Assembly: GCA_964561025.1 (NCBI GenBank)
Contig: CAZLNM010000005.1
Coordinates: forward strand, 22,062-86,061
Direction of reading: 5' to 3'
From: JAAZNF01 sp964561025
GTDB lineage: Bacteria; Myxococcota; B64-G9
Length of the DNA: 64,000 bases
A program made the position numbers and the translations under genes. The notes beneath the pieces were generated by a model that was not told the origin of the DNA, ran no database searches, and was given only the letters and a program-made list of their open reading frames with translations. Every line of letters begins with the position of its first letter. The stretch's first letter is position 1. Of the stretch, positions 34,601-44,133 are shown in pieces.

Positions 34601-36650
34601 GGAGCCGGCCAGCTGCGGCCGGGACGGCCAGTGCGACGGGCGGGGCGCCTGCCGCCTGTGGCCGGGCGGCACGCTGTGCGGCAGCCAGTTCTGCCGCAAC
34701 GGCACGCTCACCCGGGCGCCTACCTGCGACGGCGCGGGCGTGTGCCTGGACCGGGGCTCGGTCTCCTGCCAACCCTTCGCCTGCGACGGAGACGACTGCG
34801 GCGGGCCGGCCTCCCTGCACCACGTCAGCGTCGAGGACGCGCCGGGGGGACGGGGCGTTCCGGTGCTCGACCGGACGCTCACCACGGACGACGTGCTTTT
34901 TTTGTACGCGGTGGGCCGCGATGCGAACAACGTCTTCGTGGGCGACGTGCTGGTGCGCTGGCGCGTGGAAGGCGAGATCGGCACCGTTCCGCTCGGGCCG
35001 TCGACCTCGGCGGTCTTCGACCCGACGCTGCCGGGACAGGGCCGGGTGGTGGCGGACTATTACCTGGCCTCGGTCATCGACGGCCAGACCGGCCTGCTCC
35101 GGGTCGGGCCCGGCGTCCCGGCGGGCGACATCCCGGTGAGCGCCGACCCGGTCCGCATCCCTGCCGACGGGGTGTCGACGAGCGCCATCGCCGCCGGGCC
35201 GGTGCGCAACGCCGATCAGAACCCGGTGACGGACGGCACCCGCCTCACCGTGCTGGCCTCCGAGGGAGAGGTCCTCGGCGACGATCTCGATCCCGCCCGG
35301 CCCGGGCTGCAACTCGCCACCTCGGGCGGCAGCGTACACTTTGCCATCCGCGCACCCACGCGACCGGCCCGCGCCTGGATCCGGGTGTCGGCCCTGCCGC
35401 CGGGCAATGCCGATGGTCGCGGCGCGGTGTACTTCGGGGGCGAAGATCCGGTGGCCGACGCCGGCGCCGACCGCGAGGCGCACATCGGCAGCCTGGTGGT
35501 TCTGGACGGCTCCCGAAGCTACGATCCGCTGGGTCAGCAACTCGGCTTCTTCTGGACGCAGCAGCAGGGCGAGGCCGTCGAGCTCGCCGGCGCTAACACC
35601 TCGGTGCCGTCCTTCGTCGCGCCGGGCTCGGATCAGACGCTGGTGTTCGCCCTGGAGGTCAGCGCCGGCGCCCGGCGCAGCGCGCCCGACACGGTGGAGA
35701 TCCGGGTGCGCGGCGCGGAGCCGCAGCGCCCCCGGGCGGTGCTGCGCCTCGATCCCGAAAGCGGCGCCGCTCCCCTGACGGTGACGCTCGACGGGAGCGA
35801 GAGCGCCGCCGCCGACGGCGAAGCGCTTCGCGCCATGTTCTTCGAGTTTGGCGACGGATCTGCGGCTTTGCCGGGCCCTGTGGCTCAGCGCACCTTCACC
35901 GAGCCCGGCGGGGTTGGCGTCACCTTGTGGGTGCTCGACGGCCAGGGCCGGTTCGATACCGCCTCCGGGCTGGTCCGGGTCGGCGACGGCGAGCGCCTTC
36001 CTCCGGCGCTTACGCTTCGCGCCGCGCCCGGGTACGGGCCGGCGCCGCTCTCGGTGCTGCTGACGGTCGAGGCGACGTGCGCGGACGGCGCCACGCCTCT
36101 CCTGGAGTGGGATCTGGGCGGCGGGTTCGTCCCCGGGCCCTGGCAGCGGCGCGAGGTGTACTCCCGAGCCGGTTATTACCCGGTCCGTGTCCGGGCCTGT
36201 GACGGGATCCCGCTTTGCAGCGAGCAGCGGCTCACCATCGCGGTGTCGGACGCGGGGGCCTATCCGCCGCGCATCCTGTCGAGCGCGCCGGCCCAGGCGG
36301 CCGTGGGCAAGCCGTACGCCTATGCCCCGGAGGTCGCCGGGACCCGGCCGCTGAATTTCTCCCTGGGAAAGACGGTGAACGGCTCGACCGTCCGCGCCCC
36401 GCGGGGTATGCGCCTGGATGCGCAGAGTGGCGCCGTGGCCTGGACGCCCGACTCATCGGCGGCGCCGGCCCAGGCGGTCACCCTGGCGGTCCAGAACGAT
36501 GCCGGAGCGGACTTTCAGGACTTTGAAATCAGCGTCAGCGGAGGATCGGCAGGCGGGTGCGCGTGCGGAAACAGCACCGCGCCGGGCGGGCTTCTGGCCC
36601 TCGCTCTCCTGCTCTCGTTCCTGGCGCGCCCGCGGCGGCCGCGCCGCTAG
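31689..36650 (+). CDS. Giant cysteine-rich surface lipoprotein with DNRLRE, Ig-like and PKD domains and MYXO-CTERM-like tail
   Basis: The 1653-residue product starts with a lipoprotein signal (LWLAAGCGPEE). Domains in order are a DNRLRE/CBM-like beta domain (about 80-265), an NBR1-like Ig domain (268-377), a long cysteine-rich repeat region (378-1040) with recurrent CxDGVCCD and CGGxCxG units, invasin-like beta repeats (1040-1250), two or three PKD-like domains (1254-1518), a putative Ig domain (1525-1616) and a C-terminal tail GCACGNST, hydrophobic stretch, RPRRPRR. That tail matches the MYXO-CTERM pattern used for surface sorting in myxobacteria. ATG 31689 follows AAGGAG. The stop codon overlaps that of the convergent rubredoxin gene (CTAG). 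Adhesion or matrix binding is likely; the combination of lipobox and C-terminal sorting tail is unusual. Confidence 0.85.
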   Translation: MNVRRPFAAFGVWLWLAAGCGPEEPPAGSAISRPLGSRDAFGLSDNARKNPERLRLLDVEAPAPESPADLGGENGAKDVTGQMVFQEGAQPSAGYTMDGTTAWAYNPNSTFGTDINLGCGRNGAFGWPYLRFDLSALPQGIQVTSATLSLYVEDIWAYCVTGQNVSTHKVLSAWSESTLTYNNKPPDWNNGIFESTTYINAYPRFFDFSVTQMVSDWVANPASNFGLALIPVDLLCDGDWIIFSSDDSTTTSFRPKLTVNYNLPTHRASFASQSPPPASMVIGQRAPVEVRFVNQGYDDWTPGAGYALGSQSPPDNTTWGFSRIALPATVGHGGTAVFAAQVTAPASPGSYAFQWRMVQEGVEWFGDTSPAVQVQVLLKPNGTACESNMECDSAKCVDGVCCDSTCLGTCKSCRLSGYEGNCRYIGAGQDPDEECPGTGICGGACNGSGACVFPAAGSACAPCGTCNGQGLCNQFAAPGSDPGDACGPCRVCPGDGPDCVPVAAGGDPFNECAETAPESCGTTGACNGQGACALHPAGTACGPESCTSGLHHLPDRCDGAGACQRGQDVPCSPYVCLDAVNCRTDCSDNSHCVAESFCEAGRCRPTLARGEACIHDGQCLSNHCADGVCCDTVCGGRCEFCAMPFDRGGCYAVPDGEDPREVCPGTGLCGGVCNGARECRFPPPSTRCDTCKGCDGAGFCAVLAAAESDPFGDCGLCRGCSGVDTACRPIAAGADPRAECPDLPAQTCGTSGGCDGAGACAWYPSGTECVAASCQEGVLQPASTCDGVGRCLTPEPVPCAPFACAAGDRCATACADDSGCLPGYYCQAPVCLPILGPGEACQRAAQCQTGLCVDGVCCQGPCDGFCQRCDIQGSRGQCAAVPPGEDPDNECPGGGACGGACDGAGGCAFPGQEKPCGACARCDGAGNCGVFLAAGTDPLDACGPCRVCAGGRDACVPVGAGVDPLDECTAEEPASCGRDGQCDGRGACRLWPGGTLCGSQFCRNGTLTRAPTCDGAGVCLDRGSVSCQPFACDGDDCGGPASLHHVSVEDAPGGRGVPVLDRTLTTDDVLFLYAVGRDANNVFVGDVLVRWRVEGEIGTVPLGPSTSAVFDPTLPGQGRVVADYYLASVIDGQTGLLRVGPGVPAGDIPVSADPVRIPADGVSTSAIAAGPVRNADQNPVTDGTRLTVLASEGEVLGDDLDPARPGLQLATSGGSVHFAIRAPTRPARAWIRVSALPPGNADGRGAVYFGGEDPVADAGADREAHIGSLVVLDGSRSYDPLGQQLGFFWTQQQGEAVELAGANTSVPSFVAPGSDQTLVFALEVSAGARRSAPDTVEIRVRGAEPQRPRAVLRLDPESGAAPLTVTLDGSESAAADGEALRAMFFEFGDGSAALPGPVAQRTFTEPGGVGVTLWVLDGQGRFDTASGLVRVGDGERLPPALTLRAAPGYGPAPLSVLLTVEATCADGATPLLEWDLGGGFVPGPWQRREVYSRAGYYPVRVRACDGIPLCSEQRLTIAVSDAGAYPPRILSSAPAQAAVGKPYAYAPEVAGTRPLNFSLGKTVNGSTVRAPRGMRLDAQSGAVAWTPDSSAAPAQAVTLAVQNDAGADFQDFEISVSGGSAGGCACGNSTAPGGLLALALLLSFLARPRRPRR

Positions 36651-36817
36651 CCGTTTTTCTCGAACAGGCTCTTGTCCGCGCCACACACCGGGCACACCCA
36701 GGAGTCGGGCAGCTCCTCGAACGGCGTGCCGGGGGCGATGCCGTTGTCCGGGTCGCCGGCGGCGGGATCGTACACATATCCACAGACGGTACAGGTGTAT
36801 TTCTCGTTCTGGCTCAC
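36647..36817 (-). CDS. Rubredoxin
   Basis: This 56-residue electron carrier has the two Cys-x2-Cys iron ligands (YTCTVCGYVYDPAAGD and WVCPVCGADKS) and the conserved aromatic residues around them. It starts with GTG at 36815-36817, preceded by GGGAGGAGG, which together with its small size makes it easy to overlook. The stop shares CTAG with the convergent giant lipoprotein gene. It lies 52 bases downstream of the Rrf2 regulator gene on the same strand. Rubredoxins pass electrons to rubrerythrin, oxygen reductases or alkane oxygenases; none of these partners is visible here. Confidence 0.95.
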   Translation of the reverse strand: MSQNEKYTCTVCGYVYDPAAGDPDNGIAPGTPFEELPDSWVCPVCGADKSLFEKNG

Positions 36818-36869
36818 CGGGTCCTCCTCCCTTGGCGCGGTTCGAAAGTTTTGCGGCTGGTTGTGTTCC

Positions 36870-37301
36870 TCACACCAGCCAGGCCTTGCGGCTCTCGGCG
36901 CGGCTCGCGTCGAGCAGCGCCTGGAGGCTATAGCTGGACAAGGTTTCGAACAGTCGCTTCTCCGCCTCCTGAAACACTTTCTTGAGTTCGCAGTGATCGC
37001 CGCCGCGACAGCCCCGTTCCGGGCCGAGGCAGGTAAACAGCGGCTCCTCGGTCTCGATGGCGCGCACCACGTCCGAGATGGTGATCTGGTCCGGCGTCTT
37101 CGCCAGGTTGAAGCCGCCCTTCTTGCCGCGGGTGGATTTCACCAGCCCGTGCCGGGCCAGCTTCTGGAACACCTTGGCCAGGTAGGTTTCCGACACCTTC
37201 TGGGCCCGGGCCATCTCGGCGACCAGGAGCATCTTCTTCTTCTTGGTGGCGAGCTGCCACAGGCCGTGCAGGGCGAGGTCCGAGGACTTGGAGAATTTCA
37301 T
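36870..37301 (-). CDS. Rrf2-family transcriptional regulator with cysteine ligands
   Basis: The 143-residue product has the Rrf2 winged helix (KFSKSSDLALHGLWQLA, VSETYLAKVFQKLARHGLV, GKKGGFNLAKTPDQITISDV) and a cysteine triplet (CLGPERGCRGGDHC, about residues 91-104), at the position where IscR, NsrR and RsrR bind iron-sulfur clusters. It is therefore likely a redox, iron-sulfur or nitric-oxide sensor. The gene precedes rubredoxin by 52 bases and probably forms an operon with it, so the regulon includes at least one redox carrier. Confidence 0.9.
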   Translation of the reverse strand: MKFSKSSDLALHGLWQLATKKKKMLLVAEMARAQKVSETYLAKVFQKLARHGLVKSTRGKKGGFNLAKTPDQITISDVVRAIETEEPLFTCLGPERGCRGGDHCELKKVFQEAEKRLFETLSSYSLQALLDASRAESRKAWLV

Positions 37302-37385
37302 GCGCGCTCCCGAGATTCCGCTCCCCGGCGGATCCTGTAGCCCATGGCGCGGGAAAAGGAAACAGGAATCTCGAGCCGCCTGCCG

Positions 37386-37937
37386 CTAGATGCGCAGGCC
37401 GAGGTATCCCATGACGTCGAAGTCGTATCCCACCTGCCCGGTGATATAGTGCACGCCGACGTTGGCGCTCACGCCGAAGGCGAGGAAGTCCCCGGCGAAG
37501 GGGATCTCCAACCCGCCGCCGGCCCGGGCGTAGCCGCCGGCCTCCGTGGACATCTTCTCCGGGGCGTCGGGCGAGAAGGCCTTGGCGTCGGCTGCGAGCA
37601 GCATCAGGCCCACGCTGCCGCACACGTACGGGCGGATCACCGGCAGAAGGTCGGTCGAGAAGTGCACGCCCAGGCCGCCGTAGACCAGGTCGGCGCCGTC
37701 CAGGAAGTGCTGGTAGTCCAGCATGGCGGTGAGGAACAGAACCTGCAGCCGTCCCCGGGCGCCGAAGGCGAAGCCGCCGAGCTTCCCGGATTCGTCGGCC
37801 GCGCCCGGGAGCTTGAGGTTGCCCACCTGGGAGAATCCGGCCTGCCCCTGGACCTCGAAGGCGAACAGATCCGCGGCCGCCGGTTGGGCCAGACCAATCA
37901 GGAGAAGAACCAGGCTCGACGCGATGGCATGACGCAT
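37386..37937 (-). CDS. Outer-membrane beta-barrel protein of unknown function
   Basis: The 183-residue product has a signal peptide (MRHAIASSLVLLLIGLAQPA, cleaved after AAA) and alternating hydrophobic strands with many Gly and aromatic residues (FAFGARGRLQVLFLTAMLDY, VYGGLGVHFSTDLLPVIRPY), ending in YLGLRI, as in small eight-stranded barrels. The start at 37935-37937 has AAGGAGG upstream. No specific family such as OmpW is clear. A TTGACT-18-AAGAAT promoter candidate lies at 38028-38057. Confidence 0.65.
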   Translation of the reverse strand: MRHAIASSLVLLLIGLAQPAAADLFAFEVQGQAGFSQVGNLKLPGAADESGKLGGFAFGARGRLQVLFLTAMLDYQHFLDGADLVYGGLGVHFSTDLLPVIRPYVCGSVGLMLLAADAKAFSPDAPEKMSTEAGGYARAGGGLEIPFAGDFLAFGVSANVGVHYITGQVGYDFDVMGYLGLRI

Positions 37938-38027
37938 GTCAGCCTCCTTGTGGTGGCGGGGCGCTCCTGCGCCGCCGCTGCCGACTGGGACGGGCCGCCG
38001 TGCATTTTTCATCAGGCGGCCACACTC

Positions 38028-38057
38028 ATTCTTCAGGGGATTTCGGCCGAAAGTCAA
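38028..38057 (-). promoter_or_regulatory. Candidate promoter of the outer-membrane protein gene
   Basis: On the minus strand TTGACT (38052-38057) and AAGAAT (38028-38033) are spaced by 18 bases, about 90 bases before the start codon. Confidence 0.3.
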
Positions 38058-38089
38058 CCGGGGTGTGCGACCCGCCGCGATTGGAGGCG

Positions 38090-38482
38090 CTATGTCTCCG
38101 CGCGCTGGAGGTTTCGCTCCACGATCTGGCGGATGAGCTCGAGCGAGGGCTCGTCGAAGTTGAGGAACTCCACCCCCATGCCGGGCACCTTCTTCTCGCT
38201 GGCGGCCTCCGGGGGGATGGAACGCACCACCCGGCCCAGGCCCTCGATGAGCTTGGCGCCGTCCCGCAGGTAGAACTGCAGGTACACGAGCGCGCCCTCC
38301 TCGCGGGGCTCGCTGGTGCGGATGAACATCCCGCCCAGGCTGATGTCGGTGGAGTACTCGGCCAAAAAGTCCTCCAGGGTGTCGAAACGGTACTGGATGA
38401 GCAGCGAAAGTGACGCACGCGGGAAACGGCGGCGCTCCTCTCCGGGCTTTCCGTCGTCGGCGGGGGTCTTCTCGTCGGGCAT
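38090..38482 (-). CDS. PilZ-domain c-di-GMP receptor
   Basis: The 130-residue single-domain protein carries both c-di-GMP-binding motifs: the arginine box ERRRFPR near residue 16 and DISLGGMF near residue 46. Its length and the segment VRSIPPEAASEKKVPGMGVE resemble the PilZ paralogue family expanded in myxobacteria. ATG 38482 has GGGAGG upstream and a good promoter at 38505-38533. It is divergent from the PEGA kinase gene. It is expected to bind c-di-GMP and regulate a partner by contact; no partner is identifiable. Confidence 0.92.
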   Translation of the reverse strand: MPDEKTPADDGKPGEERRRFPRASLSLLIQYRFDTLEDFLAEYSTDISLGGMFIRTSEPREEGALVYLQFYLRDGAKLIEGLGRVVRSIPPEAASEKKVPGMGVEFLNFDEPSLELIRQIVERNLQRAET

Positions 38483-38504
38483 GGGTACCTCCCAGAACCG
38501 TACC

Positions 38505-38533
38505 AGGATAGTCAACCATCTCGGGCCGGTCAA
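38505..38533 (-). promoter_or_regulatory. Promoter of the PilZ gene
   Basis: On the minus strand TTGACC (38528-38533) is followed after 17 bases by TATCCT (38505-38510), 22 bases before the start codon. Confidence 0.55.
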
Positions 38534-38609
38534 GGACGGCGGCGAACGAAGCGGGCCGCTGGTGCGAGGAGAGCGCCAGCGCGTCTTTTCGCCGGGCGGA
38601 TCCAAAGAT

Positions 38610-38638
38610 TTGACTTCGGCGGTGGGCGCAAGTAACGT
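38610..38638 (+). promoter_or_regulatory. Candidate promoter of the PEGA kinase gene
   Basis: TTGACT (38610-38615) and TAACGT (38633-38638) are spaced by 17 bases, 48 bases before the TTG start codon. Confidence 0.45.
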
Positions 38639-38685
38639 ATCGTACTTGCTAGGGATTAGGCGCCCTCCGCGCCGCGGGAACTCCA

Positions 38686-41355
<2,670 letters not shown>

Positions 41356-42804
41356 CTACCAGTCCTCGGTCCCGTCCAGCTCGTCGAGGGGATCCCCGCC
41401 CTCCTTCTTGTGGCTGCGCTTCCGCTCCAGGTCGCCCTTGTTGTCGCGCTGGCGGCGGGCCGAATCGGCGTCCTCGTCGTCATCCTGGTCCAGCTCGTCG
41501 TCGGCGGGCTTCTTCGCGGGCGCGCTGGCCTTCTTCGGGCTCGTCGCCGCGTCGTCGCTGTCCCAGTCGTCGGCGGGCTTCTTGCGGCGGGGGGGCTCGG
41601 CGGGAGGGGGAGCGGCGCGATCTTTCTTCTTGTATTGCTGGTCGTCCGTCTCCTCGTTCCAGCTCTCGGTGCCGGAGTGGCCGGCGAGGGGATCGCCCTC
41701 CTCACGGAACCGCTTCAGCGCCTCGAGCCCGCGCTCCAGGAAGCGCTGCCCGAAGCGGCGCACATCCTCCTCCATGCCGTACTCGTCCTCCACGTCCAGC
41801 TTCTCGTCGTACACCGAACGCCCCGCGCCGAACTCGAACAGGAAGCAGTGGAGGCGCTTGGCGGGCCCGTGGTGCGAGAGGCGGCACAGCCAGGCCCAGT
41901 TGAGCCCCAGCGTCTGCCCCAGCCGCAAAACCTCGCCCCGGGTGGAGTCGCTGCCGATGGCCCGGCCGGCGGCCTCGATGAGCTGGTTGAACCCGCCCCC
42001 GGCGCGGCCGGCCTCGAGCTTGATGGTGAGCGAGAGCAGGTTGCCGGACTCGATGCGGATCACCTTGCCGTAGTTGCTGTGGCCCGGCATCTCGATGGTC
42101 AAGAGGTGGTTGCCGGCCGGGATCCCGTCCACGCTGTCGGGGGTCACGCCGCGCTGCTTGCCGTCCAGGTAGAAGGTGGCCCCGGGGGGTTGGGTCTTGA
42201 TGCTGAGGCTTCCACGCGGGAGCGACTCCAGGCCCTGGCGCACGGCGTTGAAGGCCTCGATCACGAAGGACTCGTACTCCTTGCGCGACAGGTTCACGTG
42301 GGGATCGAGCAGCAAAAGATCGAGGAAGGCCTCGCGGGCCGCGTCGCTGTTGCCCTGCATGGCATTGCCGACCCCGATGAGCAGGATGCTCTCCTTGTAG
42401 CGGTCCAGCGGATCGATGTACCCCCCCATTTTCTCGAAGGCCGCGCGCGCGGCGGTGGCGTGGTCCACCACCTTGGGGTGCTCCAGCTCCTTCATGGCGG
42501 CCTTGGCCGCCACCAGCTCGCGGCGGGCGGTCTCCACCAGATCCTTGATCTTTTCCGGGGGCGGGGCCTTGAGCTTCTCCGCCAGGTTCACCACCTCGGC
42601 CCCGGGGCTGCGGGACAGCACGGCGCGTAGAACCTGGGTGAGCTCGCCGGCGGTGTGCTGCAGGTCGTCGGAGGTGGCCACCACGAACGCCTGGGTGCGG
42701 TTCTCTGAAGGGGGGCCTTTGGCGGCCACGGCAGGGCCGAGGCCCAGACACAGGCCCGCAAGCGGCAGCCACAGCGCGATTCGACGGCGGAAAGATGTTT
42801 TCAT
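41356..42804 (-). CDS. Secreted TPR/PEGA protein, fourth gene of the PEGA operon
   Basis: The 482-residue product has a signal peptide (RRRIALWLPLAGLCLGLG), a helical repeat region (DPLDRYKESILLIGVGNAM, DAAREAFLDLLLLDPH), a PEGA domain near 215-280 (SLSIKTQPPGATFYLDGKQR, IPAGNHLLTIEM) and a long highly charged C-terminal tail with Asp/Glu and Lys/Arg runs. It shares the layout of the three genes upstream but lacks their C-terminal WWFWT-membrane module, so it may be soluble and contact the others through its tail. The start at 42802-42804 has GAGG upstream. Confidence 0.72.
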   Translation of the reverse strand: MKTSFRRRIALWLPLAGLCLGLGPAVAAKGPPSENRTQAFVVATSDDLQHTAGELTQVLRAVLSRSPGAEVVNLAEKLKAPPPEKIKDLVETARRELVAAKAAMKELEHPKVVDHATAARAAFEKMGGYIDPLDRYKESILLIGVGNAMQGNSDAAREAFLDLLLLDPHVNLSRKEYESFVIEAFNAVRQGLESLPRGSLSIKTQPPGATFYLDGKQRGVTPDSVDGIPAGNHLLTIEMPGHSNYGKVIRIESGNLLSLTIKLEAGRAGGGFNQLIEAAGRAIGSDSTRGEVLRLGQTLGLNWAWLCRLSHHGPAKRLHCFLFEFGAGRSVYDEKLDVEDEYGMEEDVRRFGQRFLERGLEALKRFREEGDPLAGHSGTESWNEETDDQQYKKKDRAAPPPAEPPRRKKPADDWDSDDAATSPKKASAPAKKPADDELDQDDDEDADSARRQRDNKGDLERKRSHKKEGGDPLDELDGTEDW

Positions 42805-42859
42805 GAAGGACCTCACAGGAATTCCTAACCCGATCCGACGCATGAGCCCGCCGGATGAA

Positions 42860-44119
42860 TCAAAACCGAAAGACCACGTCCCCGGCGCGCGGCGTTCCTC
42901 CGCCTCCCAGAGTCAGCCCGAGGACCAGCCCGGTCACCCCGGCCGCCACGGCGCCCGTCGCCGTCCAGAACCACCAGGTGGCGTACCAGGGGCGGGGAGA
43001 GCGCGGCTCGCGAGGCGGGGGGCGGGTCGCATCGTCTTGCGGATCGTGGCCCTCCGGGGGCCTCCGGGCGATGGCGCGTCCGGCCACCTCGGAGGCGAAC
43101 GCCGAGAAGGAGGCCTGGAGCTGCTTCTCGTAGCCTGCCTGGTGCATCTCGCCGGTCTTTTCCGGGATTCTGAGCGTCTGTTGCGTCTCCGAGTCGTACA
43201 AGCGCCCCGCCACGCGCATGCTTGATCCGGACACACCCACCCGGAACCAGAACATGCGTTGGGCCGACCCGCGTTGCAGCAGCTCCCGGGCGGCTTCGGG
43301 GAAACTCTCCTCGGGCGCCGTGAGCAGTTTCGCCGCCTGGCTCATGACCGCGGCGGCCTCCGGCAGCGGCTCCATGGTCTGGCGGATCACCTCCTCCGCG
43401 CCGGCGACCACCTCGCGCCGCAGGCCGATGGGCCGGCAGCCGCGCCGGTACAGCCTGAGGATGTGCGGGCCCTCGGGGAGCGAGAGCCGTGCGGCGCCCG
43501 TGCCGCGGAAGGCTCCATCCACCCACACCTCGGTCCCGGCCGGGCTGGGTTGGATGTCCATGGCGCCGGTCCTCAGCCGCCGCGCGGCGCCGACGCTGTC
43601 TTCGAACGCCCGGGTGAGGTTGGGAGGGAACAGCGCGGGATCGAGCCGGGCCTCGGCATCGATGGAGAGCAGCCGCACGAAGGCCTGCCGCCCGCGCTCG
43701 TTCTCGCCGAGAAGGACGCGGGAGGCGCCGAGCAAGGTCAGGGCCTCGCGGTAGTCGGCGCCGTCGATGTTCGAGGCCGGGTTCTCGTCGATGAGGTGGA
43801 GGGCCTGCTCCAGGAAGCGGACGGCGTTCCGGAGCTCCAGCTCGTCGTAGGCCTGGCGGGCCGATGCCAGCAGGGAGCGGATCTGCGAAGGTACCGTGTC
43901 GGAAGCCTTCGCGTTCAGGTCGAACACATCTACGAACTCGAAGCCCTGGCTCTGGCGCAGCACGTCCTCGAAGACCCGGTACACCCGCGCGGCCGCGGCG
44001 TCCGAGGCGGGATCGAGGGGCAACACCAAAAGCAGCGTCCGGGGACGGGATGACGCGGCCATGGCGCTCGAGCCGAAGAGCCAGGCGCCGAGGAACACGC
44101 ATGCCGCCCATGCACGCAA
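42860..44119 (-). CDS. TPR/PEGA envelope protein with C-terminal WWFWT-membrane module, third gene
   Basis: The 419-residue product has a signal peptide (AACVFLGAWLFGSSAMAAS), helical repeats (AVRFLEQALHLIDENPA, EALTLLGASRVLLGENER), a PEGA domain (AMDIQPSPAGTEVWVDGAFR), a variable region and a C-terminal module with WYATWWFWTATG, a membrane helix (AVAAGVTGLVLGLTLG) and the end GDVVFRF. The most likely start is TTG 44119, 14 bases after the previous stop and behind a weak GGGGT; other starts would lie inside the upstream gene. Parallel architecture with its neighbours shows it arose by tandem duplication. Confidence 0.7.
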   Translation of the reverse strand: MRAWAACVFLGAWLFGSSAMAASSRPRTLLLVLPLDPASDAAAARVYRVFEDVLRQSQGFEFVDVFDLNAKASDTVPSQIRSLLASARQAYDELELRNAVRFLEQALHLIDENPASNIDGADYREALTLLGASRVLLGENERGRQAFVRLLSIDAEARLDPALFPPNLTRAFEDSVGAARRLRTGAMDIQPSPAGTEVWVDGAFRGTGAARLSLPEGPHILRLYRRGCRPIGLRREVVAGAEEVIRQTMEPLPEAAAVMSQAAKLLTAPEESFPEAARELLQRGSAQRMFWFRVGVSGSSMRVAGRLYDSETQQTLRIPEKTGEMHQAGYEKQLQASFSAFASEVAGRAIARRPPEGHDPQDDATRPPPREPRSPRPWYATWWFWTATGAVAAGVTGLVLGLTLGGGGTPRAGDVVFRF

Positions 44120-44133
44120 GGCGATGACCCCGT

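Noticed and set aside
32824..34800. Periodic sequence that could suggest a CRISPR array or DNA repeat
   Set aside because: The period comes from degenerate cysteine-rich protein repeats within one open frame; there are no identical repeats with unique spacers.
31602..35540. Very long minus-strand open frame of about 1300 codons
   Set aside because: It is antisense to the giant lipoprotein, has Ala/Gly/Arg/His-rich composition with no domain, and arises because the G+C-rich sense codons leave few stops on the other strand.
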